A stretch of DNA of 64,000 nt. Origin: Odoribacter splanchnicus DSM 20712. GTDB lineage: Bacteria > Bacteroidota > Bacteroidia > Bacteroidales > Marinifilaceae. Positions within the stretch are counted from its first letter, which is position 1. Every line of letters begins with the position of its first letter. The DNA lies in the NCBI RefSeq assembly GCF_000190535.1, contig NC_015160.1:1550001-1614000 (forward strand), in the 5' to 3' direction. Shown here one piece after another: positions 45,176-55,584 of the stretch. The notes beneath the pieces are model-generated. The model had not been told where the DNA came from and ran no database searches. It saw only the letters and a program-made list of their open reading frames with translations. The translations under genes were made by a program, and so were the position numbers.

Positions 45176-46549
45176 CTCCCCAATCTCTCCCACCAACCGA
45201 TCGATATCCCCTGCTCCCATCGTCACCAGTATACCTCCCTGAAAATCAGGTATAATATGTTGTAACAGTTCCTCTTTTGTCACAATATTACCCGGAACAG
45301 TAAGCCTTTTCCGGATCACTTCCGCAGTAATTCCCGGAATAGGTCGTTCCCTGGCCGGATAAATCTCCAGTAAAACCACCCGGTCGGCCAAACTCAGGCT
45401 CCGGGCGAAATCCTCCTGAAAATCCCGGGTCCGGGTATATAAATGAGGCTGAAAAACCACCGTCACCGGCCGATCGGGCCACATTTCCCGGACAGAACGC
45501 AGCGTAGCCTCGATCTCCCGCGGATGATGAGCGTAATCGTCGATATAAATGGTCTTTTCAGTATACACTTGTATATTAAAACGCCGGGCTACTCCCTTAA
45601 AGTCAGGCAGTGCCCTGCGGATTTCCTCAGGCTGTACTCCGGCTTCCAAAGCCAACGTGATGGCTGCCGTTGCATTTTCAACATTCAACCGCCCCGGTAT
45701 TCCCAGTATCAATCCTTCGATATCTACCCCACGCCCATGATAATCGAATACATAACGTCCCTGTTCGATCCTCAACCCATCGGCATAACAATCGGCTTTC
45801 ACCTCTACGCCGTAATAACCGGTTACCTGCGTCTGCTTCAACTGCAATCCTTTTTTCAGAAACAGTCTCCCGCCCTGTGGGTTCACTTGTCCGGCAAATG
45901 CTTCGAAAGCCTCCAACAGATTGGCTTTATTCTCATAGATATCCAAATGATCTTCATCCATTGCCGTGATTACCGCTATTTCCGGACTCAGATGTAAAAA
46001 CGAACGGTCGAATTCATCTGCTTCGATAACGATATACGAAGAATTACGATCCAGCAATAGATTAGTTCCAAAATTCGCCGCTATTCCGCCCAAAAAAGCA
46101 TTACATCCTACGGTTGAATTTTTTAACAAAAAGGCAGTCAGCGTAGATACCGTCGTTTTCCCATGTGTACCGGCTACACAGATCGCCTTTCCTTTCCGGG
46201 AAATCATACCCAGGACCTCCGCCCGTTTATGCAAATCGAAACCCGCCCCTACGAAATAAGCCCGTTGCCGGTTATCCCCGGGTATCGCCGGAGTATATAC
46301 CACCAACGTCGTCGTTTTATCCCGGAATTCAGCCGGAATCTCTTCCTCTTCATCGATATAATTAATCCGGATTTCTTCTTCAGCCTGCATTTTTTGAGTC
46401 AATGCCGAAAGAGTCCGGTCATAACCGGCCACTTTGTACCCTTTAGCCTTAAAATAACGGGCCAAAGCACTCATACCTATTCCTCCGATACCCAGGAAAT
46501 AAACGTTTTTTATCGTCTGTTCTAACTCAACCATACTATTTTCAAACAC
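45161..46549 (-). CDS. murC: UDP-N-acetylmuramate-L-alanine ligase
   Basis: A 462-residue Mur ligase. The N-terminal Rossmann loop is FLGIGGIGMSALARYF, the ATP P-loop is GTHGKTT near residue 130, then DEFDRSFLHL, the AxDEDHLD segment and the C-terminal HHPREIEATLRSVRE. A second ATG five codons in is an alternative start. It adds L-Ala to UDP-MurNAc in the cytoplasm. It directly abuts murG. Confidence 0.95.
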   Translation of the reverse strand: MFENSMVELEQTIKNVYFLGIGGIGMSALARYFKAKGYKVAGYDRTLSALTQKMQAEEEIRINYIDEEEEIPAEFRDKTTTLVVYTPAIPGDNRQRAYFVGAGFDLHKRAEVLGMISRKGKAICVAGTHGKTTVSTLTAFLLKNSTVGCNAFLGGIAANFGTNLLLDRNSSYIVIEADEFDRSFLHLSPEIAVITAMDEDHLDIYENKANLLEAFEAFAGQVNPQGGRLFLKKGLQLKQTQVTGYYGVEVKADCYADGLRIEQGRYVFDYHGRGVDIEGLILGIPGRLNVENATAAITLALEAGVQPEEIRRALPDFKGVARRFNIQVYTEKTIYIDDYAHHPREIEATLRSVREMWPDRPVTVVFQPHLYTRTRDFQEDFARSLSLADRVVLLEIYPARERPIPGITAEVIRKRLTVPGNIVTKEELLQHIIPDFQGGILVTMGAGDIDRLVGEIGEKVKR

Positions 46550-47647
46550 TTAGCCGATCACCTTCAATATTTCTCTCGCAATCTGCTCATCCGAATCCCG
46601 GATAGCCAATTTCGCTATATGCTTTTCCAGCTCTTTCCGTTGTTTTTCATCCGATAGCAAACCGGTGAGCACCTGTTCCAACCGTTCTTCAGCTTCCGTA
46701 TCCCTGATCATGACAGCAGCCCCTTTATCGACCAGCGCCATAGCATTCTTTGTCTGATGATCTTCTGCCACATTAGGCGAAGGAATCAATACCGCCGCTT
46801 TTTCCAATAAGCAAAGTTCGGATATTGTCCCTGCTCCGGCACGGGCAACGACAATATCCGCAGCAGCATAAGCCAAATCCATCCGCTTCAGGAAAGCCAG
46901 TAATTTTACATTTTCCGGTAATTTACCGTCCAGCTGTTTTTTCAGATCCTCATAATAATAACTACCACACTGCCACAATACCTGTACCTCTTGCCACTGC
47001 CCTATATCCTTTAAACAACGCATCACCGCTTTATTCAATGTGCCGGCACCCAAGCTTCCTCCGGTCACCAATATCGTCTTCTTCGAGGCATCCAGTCCAT
47101 AGAATTCTATTCCTTCAGCCCTGATTTCCCGGGCCTGTAACAGATCTTTCCGCACCGGGTTACCGGTAAAGATAATTTTCTTTTTTTCAAAAAAACGCTC
47201 CATCCCTTCATAAGCCACACAAATCTTACAAGCTTTTTTCGCCAGTAGTTTATTCGTCACCCCTGCATAGGAATTCTGTTCCTGCAAAATCAAAGGAATA
47301 CCTGCTTCTGCAGCTACCCGTCCGATCGGCCCACTGGCATATCCACCGACTCCCACCACAGCATCGGGTTTAAACTCCCGGATAATCTTTCTGGCTTTAC
47401 GCAGACTCTTCCAAAGATTATACAATACTTTCACATTTTCCAGAGTCAGTTTACGTTTTAGTCCCCTCACCGGTAATCCTTCGATGCGATAACCCGCTTC
47501 AGGCACTTTTTCCATCTCCATCTTCCCCTCGGCCCCGACAAACAAAATCTCGATATCCGGTTGCAACCGCTTCAATGCATTCGCAATCGACAACGCCGGA
47601 AAGATATGTCCTCCGGTACCTCCTCCGCTAACAATCACTCTTTTCAT
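46550..47647 (-). CDS. murG: UDP-GlcNAc transferase MurG
   Basis: A 365-residue GT-B glycosyltransferase. G-loop 1 is SGGGTGGHIFPAL at residues 7-19, the second loop VGVGGYASGPIG is near 95, G-loop 3 TGGSLGAGTLN is near 190, and RAGAGTISELCLL is near 265. It adds GlcNAc to lipid I to make lipid II at the inner face of the membrane. It lies directly before murC (1 bp) and 68 bp after ftsW. Confidence 0.96.
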   Translation of the reverse strand: MKRVIVSGGGTGGHIFPALSIANALKRLQPDIEILFVGAEGKMEMEKVPEAGYRIEGLPVRGLKRKLTLENVKVLYNLWKSLRKARKIIREFKPDAVVGVGGYASGPIGRVAAEAGIPLILQEQNSYAGVTNKLLAKKACKICVAYEGMERFFEKKKIIFTGNPVRKDLLQAREIRAEGIEFYGLDASKKTILVTGGSLGAGTLNKAVMRCLKDIGQWQEVQVLWQCGSYYYEDLKKQLDGKLPENVKLLAFLKRMDLAYAAADIVVARAGAGTISELCLLEKAAVLIPSPNVAEDHQTKNAMALVDKGAAVMIRDTEAEERLEQVLTGLLSDEKQRKELEKHIAKLAIRDSDEQIAREILKVIG

Positions 47648-47715
47648 ATCACAAAAGTATTAATCTATCTTCAAATCAAAAATCCGTATATAACTTAAAT
47701 TTATAAACTTCCAAT

Positions 47716-49197
47716 TTATCTTCCCCTTCGCTTCAGCTCATTCAATACTTCCCGGCCTTCACTTTCCAGCTCGTCCCTGATCTCTCCGATTCCTTCCTCA
47801 CCGAGAATATCGAAATCCCGATCTTCGTCGTACTCTGCCGGTTTTCTCCCCCGCCGTCTTCCTGTCGGAGGCGTTACGGTCCGGGGTTGCATCTCCGGCA
47901 ATTCCCCATCTTCCACTTCATCGACCAGCACTTCCTCGGGTTCGTATTCTTCCCGTCTGTTCTTCCGCCCCTGTTTTTCACTTTTCATCTTCAGCCGTTC
48001 GCTCTCTTCCTTTTCACCCTCCGGTGAAAAGGTATGGGCAATACTGAGAATCACACCGAAAGCTGCACTGGTAAACAAAAGCGACGTACCTCCCATACTC
48101 ACCAAAGGCAAGGTCTGTCCGGTCACCGGTAATAACCCCACACAGACTCCCATATTGATCATTGCCTGTAAAACGATCGTCAACCCTAAACCGACAACCA
48201 GCAAAGCCGGAAAAATATCCGGCATACCCCGATCATTCAACACTTCCTTCCTCATGCTCTTTCGCCCGATCACTCCTACCCGGAACAAAATCACCGCATA
48301 CAGCAACATGATGAAAGCACCGCCTCCCAATCCGTATTCTTCAATCACAATAGCATAAATAAAATCGGAATAAGGGTGAGGCAAAAAATTACGCTGCGTA
48401 CTGTTACCGGGTCCGCTCCCCATCAATCCCCCCTTAGCCACCGCAATACGAGCCTGTACCGACTGATAGGAATAACCGTCTCCATCCTCTCCGCCTTTGG
48501 CAAAATCTGTAATACGGTTAACCATCGTACCGATCCGTCCCCATTCTTTCACCTGAGGCACATAAATTCCCAGAATCAACACCAAAGCAATCGCCGCCAA
48601 AGCGGTTCCCAAGGTCATCGCCAACAACCGCCAGCGCATCCGGGCTATCATAAACAGGATAAAACATACTGCCCCGATCAAAGCCGAGGTAGAGAAATTA
48701 TCCATAAAAATCAACAAAATCACCGGTCCCACAAAAAGCAGAAACTTCTGTAAAACACTATCGTCACAATGCGTGTCGGTCTGAGCCTCGGACAAAATCC
48801 GGGCTGTAAACATCATGATAGCGATTTTCGCCAGCTCGGAAGGCTGAAAAGTAAGACCGATCAAAGGCAAACGGATCCATCGCCCGGCTCCGTTGATATT
48901 CGTACCCCCAAAGGCTGCACAAACCAATAAAATCATAGATACGAACAACAACACTCCGGCATATTTATAAAAATACCGGTAATGAATCGACTGTACGATA
49001 AACATCACTCCAAAACAGCCTCCGATCAAAAATAATTGCTTGATCAGATAGAAAAACGTATTCCCCGCCTTCTCGTTATAAGCCAGACGTCCTGTAGAGG
49101 AATACACCACCATGACAGAAGCGATCATCAGCATGATAACGATATACCAGAGAATCTTATCTCCCTTAAATGCTATTTTTTCTTTCCAGTCGTTCAT
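47716..49197 (-). CDS. ftsW: peptidoglycan polymerase FtsW with long charged tail
   Basis: A 493-residue SEDS protein. Ten membrane helices cover about residues 15-385, with typical SEDS segments (AYNEKAGNTFFYLIKQ; LTFQPSELAKIAIMMF; GSGPGNSTQRNFLPHPYSDFIYAIVIEEYG; QTLPLVSMGGTSLLFTSAAFG). The last ~105 residues are hydrophilic and very rich in Glu/Arg, an extension beyond the core family. FtsW polymerises lipid II with FtsI at the septum. It is placed between murD and murG. Confidence 0.95.
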   Translation of the reverse strand: MNDWKEKIAFKGDKILWYIVIMLMIASVMVVYSSTGRLAYNEKAGNTFFYLIKQLFLIGGCFGVMFIVQSIHYRYFYKYAGVLLFVSMILLVCAAFGGTNINGAGRWIRLPLIGLTFQPSELAKIAIMMFTARILSEAQTDTHCDDSVLQKFLLFVGPVILLIFMDNFSTSALIGAVCFILFMIARMRWRLLAMTLGTALAAIALVLILGIYVPQVKEWGRIGTMVNRITDFAKGGEDGDGYSYQSVQARIAVAKGGLMGSGPGNSTQRNFLPHPYSDFIYAIVIEEYGLGGGAFIMLLYAVILFRVGVIGRKSMRKEVLNDRGMPDIFPALLVVGLGLTIVLQAMINMGVCVGLLPVTGQTLPLVSMGGTSLLFTSAAFGVILSIAHTFSPEGEKEESERLKMKSEKQGRKNRREEYEPEEVLVDEVEDGELPEMQPRTVTPPTGRRRGRKPAEYDEDRDFDILGEEGIGEIRDELESEGREVLNELKRRGR

Positions 49198-49230
49198 TTC
49201 AATCGAATCCAGATTTCAGTTCACAATTTC

Positions 49231-50589
49231 CTACAGCTCTTTTACGGCAGCTTTAAAAAGTTCGCCGCGGTTTTCGTAATTTTTAAACAGATCGAAGCTG
49301 GCACAACAGGGAGAAAGCAGAACCGTATCTCCTTCCACCGCATACTGCCGGGCAGCTGCCAGCGCATCTTTCAAACTATGTGTATCGACTACCTGACAAA
49401 TTCCGGAAAAATTATCGATCAATTTCCGGTTATCCACGCCCATACAAATCAACACTTTGACTTTTTGACGTACCAGATCGAACAAGACACTGTAATCATT
49501 TCCTTTATCCGTACCTCCGGCAATCCAAATCACCGGAGTAGTCATACTATCCAAGGCATACCAGGCAGAATCGACATTGGTGGCTTTCGAGTCGTTGATA
49601 TAAGTCACCCCCTCCACAACCCGTACGGTTTCGAGCCGATGTTCCACCTGCGGGAAGGTCCGCAATCCTTCAGCGATTTTTTCGTCCGAAACACCGACCT
49701 GCATACAAGCCAGAATCGCAGCCATCGCATTATAGACATTGTGTCTCCCCTGAATACTGATCTCCTGTTTGGCGATCCGGAACTGCCGGTTTTCCAACTG
49801 CACGACCACCTCTTCTCCTTCCATCCAGGCACCGCTTCGACATGTATTTTTCTCCCATATACTCCGGTCAGCATAAATAAATCCGGCCATCCGGGGTACA
49901 ACTCTCACCTGCCGGAGTCTATGCCCTACCGCCTCGCTATCCAAACCGTAAATAAACAAATCCTGAGGACGCATATTATTCAGTATCCGGAACTTCGAAT
50001 CGATATAATTTTCGAATTTATGGTCGTACCGATCCAAATGATCCGGGGTTATATTCGTCAGAACGGCAATATCCGCCCGGAAATCAAACATCCCGTCGAG
50101 CTGAAAACTCGAAAGCTCGACGACATACAGCGGATGTGCATCCTCTGCCACCTGTGCAGCCAGACTACGCCCCACATTTCCGGCTAATCCGGCATCGATC
50201 CCCGCTGTAGTCAAAATATGACAAGTCAGCAAGGTAGTCGTCGTTTTCCCATTGCTCCCGGTAATACACACCATTTTCGCCTCCGTATGCCTGCCGGCAA
50301 ATTCGATTTCCGAAATCACCTCGATCCCCCTTTCGCGCAGAGCTACGACCATCGGCACCGTATCGGGAATCCCAGGACTCTTTACCACCAATTCAGCAGC
50401 AAAAATCCGATCCATCGAGTGCTGCCCTTCTTCAAACGCAATCCGGTGTGTAATCAATTCGTCCCGATAAGATTCAGCCAATTTTCCCTTATCCGACAAA
50501 AATACTTCATATCCTAAATGACGGCCCAACAAGGCTGCACCGACCCCACTTTCTCCCCCTCCTAAAACCACCAATTTCATAAACTTCAA
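49231..50589 (-). CDS. murD: UDP-MurNAc-L-Ala-D-glutamate ligase
   Basis: A 452-residue Mur ligase. The N-terminal Rossmann loop is VVLGGGESGVGAALLG, the P-loop is GSNGKTTTTLL near residue 110, then NITPDHLDRYD and QVEHRLETVRVVEGV. The late motif YINDSKATNVDSAWYAL and the ending ENRGELFKAAVKEL match MurD. It adds D-Glu to UDP-MurNAc-L-Ala. Confidence 0.95.
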   Translation of the reverse strand: MKFMKLVVLGGGESGVGAALLGRHLGYEVFLSDKGKLAESYRDELITHRIAFEEGQHSMDRIFAAELVVKSPGIPDTVPMVVALRERGIEVISEIEFAGRHTEAKMVCITGSNGKTTTTLLTCHILTTAGIDAGLAGNVGRSLAAQVAEDAHPLYVVELSSFQLDGMFDFRADIAVLTNITPDHLDRYDHKFENYIDSKFRILNNMRPQDLFIYGLDSEAVGHRLRQVRVVPRMAGFIYADRSIWEKNTCRSGAWMEGEEVVVQLENRQFRIAKQEISIQGRHNVYNAMAAILACMQVGVSDEKIAEGLRTFPQVEHRLETVRVVEGVTYINDSKATNVDSAWYALDSMTTPVIWIAGGTDKGNDYSVLFDLVRQKVKVLICMGVDNRKLIDNFSGICQVVDTHSLKDALAAARQYAVEGDTVLLSPCCASFDLFKNYENRGELFKAAVKEL

Positions 50590-50634
50590 TTTTTATATTT
50601 ATTTTCCTCCCTTTCTTTCCCCTCCTTCTATCCC

Positions 50635-50705
50635 ATAACTTCCAGCCTTCAGCTTATAGCTTATCGCTTTTAGCCTTTTAGCCTTTCAGCCTTTTACTTT
50701 CTACC
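50635..50705 (-). repeat. heptamer spacer repeats between murD and mraY, locus 4
   Basis: On the minus strand it reads AAGGTAGAAAGTAAAAGGC then TGAAAGGCTAAAAGGCTAAAAGC. The mraY stop (TAG, 50701-50703) lies at its upstream edge. It belongs to the same unit family as loci at 22104, 40629 and 45120. Confidence 0.65.
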
Positions 50706-51951
50706 TTATCTTCAGCGTCACAATCGTCACCACCGCCAGAATAATACCTATAATCCAAAAGCGGGTAACAATCTTAGGTTCGGGTATACCTTTCTTTTGG
50801 AAATGATGATGTAGAGGTGCCATCAAAAAAATCCTTCTTCCTTCTCCGAATTTCCTTTTCGTATATTTAAAATAACTGACCTGCATCACGACAGACAGAT
50901 TCTCCATCAGGAAAATCCCGCACAAAGCCGGTATCAATAATTCTTTATGAATGATAATAGCGAAAACGGCAATGATCCCTCCCAATGCCAGACTTCCGGT
51001 ATCCCCCATAAACACCTGGGCCGGATAAGAGTTATACCACAAAAACCCGATCGTCGCTCCGATAAAGGCAGAACCGAATACCACCAATTCTCCGGAATGC
51101 GGAATGTACATGATATTCAGATAATCGGCATAGACCATATTCCCCGACACATAGGCCAGGATTCCCAGCGTCGCTCCGATAATCGCCGACGTTCCGGTAG
51201 CCAGACCATCCAGACCATCGGTCAGATTCGCCCCATTCGACACAGCTGTAATGATAAAAATAGTAACCAAAACAAACAACAGCCACCCCAGCTCGTCGGC
51301 ATATTTTCCCGCAAAAGAAGTAAACCAGGCATAATCGAACTCGTTATCTTTAAAAAAAGGAATAGTTGTTTTTGTCGATTTGATATCTTTCGTACGGACC
51401 TGCTGGGTACCCTCGGCAGAAAATCCTTCATCCACCGTACTGGTCACCACACCGATTTCACTCACCGCAGCCCTCTCCCGGATGACGACCTCATCATTCA
51501 TATAGAGGGTCAGTCCGACAATCAATCCGAGCCCTACTTGTCCGATCACTTTGAAACGGCCTTTCAACCCTTCCTTATGCTTCCGGAATACTTTGATATA
51601 GTCATCGGCGAAACCGATCAATCCCAACCATATTGTCGAAATAATCATCAGTTGGATATAGACATTATCCAAACGGGCGAACAAAAGTACCGGAATCAGG
51701 ATAGCCAGTAAAATAATGATCCCCCCCATCGTCGGCGTTCCTTTCTTCTCCATCTGGCCCTGCAAACCCAAATCACGGATTTCCTCCCCGATCTGCTGTC
51801 TCTGCAGCATCCGGATCACTCTTTTCCCCACCACGGTGGCAATGATCAAGGACAAAATAATAGCACAGGCCGAGCGAAAAGTGATGTATTGAAACACCCC
51901 GGCTCCCGGAAAATCAAAACTCTCTAAATATTGAAATAAATGATACAACAT
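50701..51951 (-). CDS. mraY: phospho-MurNAc-pentapeptide transferase
   Basis: A 416-residue polytopic enzyme. Catalytic segments are [17 protein letters not shown] (near 115), [15 protein letters not shown] (near 235), [10 protein letters not shown] (near 315) and the histidine segment [14 protein letters not shown] near 380. A ~60-residue non-membrane insert (about residues 155-220) lies after the fourth helix, an extension seen in Bacteroidetes MraY. It makes lipid I in the inner membrane. Confidence 0.96.
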   Translation of the reverse strand: MLYHLFQYLESFDFPGAGVFQYITFRSACAIILSLIIATVVGKRVIRMLQRQQIGEEIRDLGLQGQMEKKGTPTMGGIIILLAILIPVLLFARLDNVYIQLMIISTIWLGLIGFADDYIKVFRKHKEGLKGRFKVIGQVGLGLIVGLTLYMNDEVVIRERAAVSEIGVVTSTVDEGFSAEGTQQVRTKDIKSTKTTIPFFKDNEFDYAWFTSFAGKYADELGWLLFVLVTIFIITAVSNGANLTDGLDGLATGTSAIIGATLGILAYVSGNMVYADYLNIMYIPHSGELVVFGSAFIGATIGFLWYNSYPAQVFMGDTGSLALGGIIAVFAIIIHKELLIPALCGIFLMENLSVVMQVSYFKYTKRKFGEGRRIFLMAPLHHHFQKKGIPEPKIVTRFWIIGIILAVVTIVTLKIR

Positions 51952-51970
51952 TACGTTTAAAAGTTAGGAA

Positions 51971-53434
51971 TTAGCGATTAGAGAGATCAAAAATCTCCCG
52001 GATAACTTCCTTATCGTCGAAGTGGTGTTTTACTCCTTTCACTTCCTGATAATTTTCATGTCCTTTACCGGCAACCAATATGATGTCTCCTTTTGAAGCC
52101 ATACCAATCGCTTTCCGGATAGCCTCTTTCCGGTCGGTAATGGCTTCTACCCGGTACTGAAATCCTTCTTTCACTCCGGTCAGCATATCACGGATGATCT
52201 GTTCGGGATCTTCACTCCGCGGATTATCGGAAGTGAGGATGACATGATCACTATAACGGCAAGCTGCATCAGCCATCTCCGGACGTTTGGTCTTATCGCG
52301 GTCGCCTCCGGCTCCCACAACGGTAATCACCTGATTATCTCTGCCCTTCAATCCGCAAATCGTCGACAATACATTCTCTACAGCATCCGGAGTATGGGCA
52401 TAATCGACCACCGCCATCACTCCTTCGGTCGAAATCAAAGTTTCGAAACGTCCGGACACCGGCACCAGCAAACTCACATATTCCAACACGTTCTCTTTCG
52501 GGAACCCCAACAAACGGGCTGCAGCATATACTGCTAACAGATTGTAAGCGTTGAAATCACCGGTAAACTTGGTCCATACCTCCTCTCCGTCGAGCCGGAG
52601 CAAGGTTCCGTCCAAATGTTTCTCGATCGCTTTAGCTGTAAAATCAGCCATCGTCCGGCAAGAATAGGTATATCGGTGTGCCCTGGTATTCTGCAACATC
52701 ACCAGGCCATTTTTATCATCTGCATTAGTCAAAGCAAAAGCATGGGCCGGTAAACGGTCGAAAAAAGCTTTCTTCGCTTCGATATAAGCCTTGAATGTTT
52801 TATGATAATCCAGATGATCGTGCGTAATATTGGAAAAAATAGCCCCGTCGAAATCCAGACCGGCAATCCTTTTCTGATGGATCGCATGCGAACTGGCTTC
52901 CATAAAACAATACCGGCATCCGGCATCTACCATCCGCCGTAATAATTCCTGGATAGACAGCGCATCCGGAGTTGTATGTGTCGCCGGAATCTTTTCCTCC
53001 CCGATATAGTTACATACCGTCGACAACAGTCCGGCCTTTTCTCCGGCCAATCGAACCAGTTCGTACAACAAGGTTGCCGTCGTCGTCTTTCCGTTTGTCC
53101 CCGTCACCCCGACCAGTTTCAGTTCCCGGGAAGGATTATCCCAGTAATTCCCGGCCATTACTCCCAAAGCCTCGGAGGTATCTGCAGTCCATATATAAGT
53201 TACCTCTTCCGGTCTGTTTTCCGGCAATTGTTCACACACTACCGCAACAGCCCCGCGGGTCAACGCTTTGTCGATAAAAGCATGTCCGTCCGCATTGACT
53301 CCTCTCTGAGCGATAAATACATCTCCCGGTTCGATTTTGCGTGAATCGAAATGGATATGTCCGATCTCCCGGTCGGTATCCCCATATACTTTTCCGACAT
53401 TTACTCCGTTTAATAATTCCTTTAATTTCTTCAT
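51971..53434 (-). CDS. murE: UDP-MurNAc-tripeptide synthetase, meso-diaminopimelate type
   Basis: A 487-residue Mur ligase. The P-loop is GTNGKTTTATLLYEL near residue 113, then HAIHQKRIAGLDFDGAIFSNITHDHLDYH. The motif DNPRSEDP near residue 405 has the DNPR sequence that marks meso-DAP-adding enzymes. It adds the third amino acid of the stem peptide. It lies 19 bp before mraY and 35 bp after ftsI. Confidence 0.96.
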   Translation of the reverse strand: MKKLKELLNGVNVGKVYGDTDREIGHIHFDSRKIEPGDVFIAQRGVNADGHAFIDKALTRGAVAVVCEQLPENRPEEVTYIWTADTSEALGVMAGNYWDNPSRELKLVGVTGTNGKTTTATLLYELVRLAGEKAGLLSTVCNYIGEEKIPATHTTPDALSIQELLRRMVDAGCRYCFMEASSHAIHQKRIAGLDFDGAIFSNITHDHLDYHKTFKAYIEAKKAFFDRLPAHAFALTNADDKNGLVMLQNTRAHRYTYSCRTMADFTAKAIEKHLDGTLLRLDGEEVWTKFTGDFNAYNLLAVYAAARLLGFPKENVLEYVSLLVPVSGRFETLISTEGVMAVVDYAHTPDAVENVLSTICGLKGRDNQVITVVGAGGDRDKTKRPEMADAACRYSDHVILTSDNPRSEDPEQIIRDMLTGVKEGFQYRVEAITDRKEAIRKAIGMASKGDIILVAGKGHENYQEVKGVKHHFDDKEVIREIFDLSNR

Positions 53435-53469
53435 CTCTTTGTGCAGCCCTGGCCGCGTTATTTAATCTC

Positions 53470-55584
53470 TTATCTTAGTTCAATCCGGATATAAGACCCT
53501 TTGGGAACTTCCGCCCCGGGTTGGAGCGATTGCCGCTGTACCATTCCGGCACCGGAAAAATCGACTTTCAAACCGGAATTTTCCAATACGTACAGTGCAT
53601 CCCTCAAACCCATCCCCTTCACATTCGGCACCGATGAATAGGAAATCCGCCGGGGTTTGATCACGATATTTTCCCCTTCGTTGCTGGCCGTGACCACCCA
53701 ATCGGCACCATCCGCATCCCTCACTCCGTCTATATCCATATCCAATTCATCGAAAATAGTTCTAAAATCTTCTTTCAGGCCATTTTTACATACCGGCAAA
53801 GTTTTATCCGCTTCATATTCGGGTTTACCGTATTGTACGTATGCCATAGAGTAAACCTTATCGGCAATTTCCCGGAAAACCGGAGCCGATACAGTCGTGG
53901 CATAATAACCGTTCGTCGGATTATCGATCACGACAATACAGGAATACAAAGGCCGTTCGGCAGGGAAATATCCCACGAAGCTCGCCCGGTAACGTCCACC
54001 TCCATATCCGCTCGACCCGCTTGCCAAACGGGCTGTACCCGTTTTACCGGCGATCCGGTATTTAGGCGTATAAATATTCCGGGCCGTACCGTTTTCGACG
54101 ACTCCTTCCAACATATCTTTTACCTCGTTCAACGTCTTCCGGCTACAAATCCTTCCCCCGACTTCCTCCGGCTCGAAGGATTCCACTACCTCTCCCCGGT
54201 TCCGGATCTCTTTTACCAGGCGCGGACGCATCCGCTGACCGTCGTTGGCTATGGCATTATAAAAAGCCAGAATCTGCAGAGGAGTAACTTTTAATTCATA
54301 CCCGATACTCATCCAGGGCAAACTGATACCGCTCCAGCTTTTATCTTTGGGATATTTGATATAAGGCTCTATCTCTCCCGGCAGACAAATACCGGTTTTC
54401 TTATCCAACCCCATAGCATACCAGCGGTTTACAAATTTCTCCGGCCGGTCTTTATAATGATCATACACCAATTTCGCAATACCGTTCGACGATTTTTCCA
54501 TTATCTGTTTTACCGTCACTTTCCCTAAACCATCATGCGATTCGGTCAGATAACGGTCATAAAATTTATATCTCCCTGAAGTACCCAGGTCGATCGTATC
54601 GTAAGGAGTGACACACCCGTCCTCCAGCAAGGCGATCATAGTCGCTGCTTTGATTACAGATCCCGGTTCACCGGCACCACTGATAGCAAAATTCTGGTTT
54701 TCGATATATACCCCGTCCTTTCTGGCCAGATTGGCGATTGCTTTGATATCCCCGGTTTTCACTTCCATCAGGATAGCCGTACCGTGTGTCGCCTCGCTTT
54801 TCTCCATCTGTTTTTTCAGGGCATGCTGCACGATATCCTGATAATCCACATCTATCGTGGTCACGACATCGTGTCCATCTACCGGTTCCTTACGGGTAAT
54901 GACCATCCAGGTCCCCGACATCATCCGCTTGATCCCCTGTCCGCATTCACCCTTCAACTGGTTTTCAAAAGTAGCTTCCAGTCCTACCCGTCCTTCCCTC
55001 TCCCCGGTCTCCGATTCGTTCAGATAACCGATCGTCCGGCCGGCTAAATTCACATGGGGCTGTAATCTTTCGTCATTGACTATAGCCTGAAAACCACCTT
55101 TATTCTTTCCCAGACGGAAAATCGGGAATTGACGGATTTGTTTCAACTCCTTATGATTCACTTTACGTTTATTGATCAGCAAATAACGGTCGGGACGAGG
55201 TTTCCGATTGCGGGCACCCACCAGCTTATCTTTATAAAAAGCCTTACTTCCATCCTTAAAGAACCGGGATAAACACAAAGCCAGACTATCCACTTCAGCA
55301 TCGAACACTTTCTTATTCACTGCAATAGGATCGAAACGGAGTTCATAAAAAGGAACCGAGGTCGCCAGAATCCGACCGTCGGCTGCCCAGATATCTCCCC
55401 GGTTGGGTTCTATTTTGACAGGCTGCACCGGCACATTTGCCGACGCCATCTTCCGCCACTTTTCCCCTTCCACAGTCATCACTGCACAAGCTTTAGCCAG
55501 AATCAGACAACCGAACAGTACGATAAACACATAAACAATTATGGTTCTCCACGTTATGTCATCCTTTATTGCCATTTCGATCAC
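53470..55584 (-). CDS. ftsI: division transpeptidase FtsI (PBP3) with PASTA domain
   Basis: A 704-residue class B PBP. One N-terminal membrane helix (residues ~15-33), a dimerisation domain, then a transpeptidase domain with SxxK (GEPGSVIKAAT, near residue 307), SxN (EKSSNGIAK, near 365) and KTG (AGKTGTARLA, near 518). The last ~65 residues form one PASTA domain (SVPNVKGMGLRDALYVLENSGLKV). It cross-links septal peptidoglycan with FtsW. The start codon overlaps ftsL by 4 bp (ATGA), consistent with tight coupling. Confidence 0.95.
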   Translation of the reverse strand: MIEMAIKDDITWRTIIVYVFIVLFGCLILAKACAVMTVEGEKWRKMASANVPVQPVKIEPNRGDIWAADGRILATSVPFYELRFDPIAVNKKVFDAEVDSLALCLSRFFKDGSKAFYKDKLVGARNRKPRPDRYLLINKRKVNHKELKQIRQFPIFRLGKNKGGFQAIVNDERLQPHVNLAGRTIGYLNESETGEREGRVGLEATFENQLKGECGQGIKRMMSGTWMVITRKEPVDGHDVVTTIDVDYQDIVQHALKKQMEKSEATHGTAILMEVKTGDIKAIANLARKDGVYIENQNFAISGAGEPGSVIKAATMIALLEDGCVTPYDTIDLGTSGRYKFYDRYLTESHDGLGKVTVKQIMEKSSNGIAKLVYDHYKDRPEKFVNRWYAMGLDKKTGICLPGEIEPYIKYPKDKSWSGISLPWMSIGYELKVTPLQILAFYNAIANDGQRMRPRLVKEIRNRGEVVESFEPEEVGGRICSRKTLNEVKDMLEGVVENGTARNIYTPKYRIAGKTGTARLASGSSGYGGGRYRASFVGYFPAERPLYSCIVVIDNPTNGYYATTVSAPVFREIADKVYSMAYVQYGKPEYEADKTLPVCKNGLKEDFRTIFDELDMDIDGVRDADGADWVVTASNEGENIVIKPRRISYSSVPNVKGMGLRDALYVLENSGLKVDFSGAGMVQRQSLQPGAEVPKGSYIRIELR

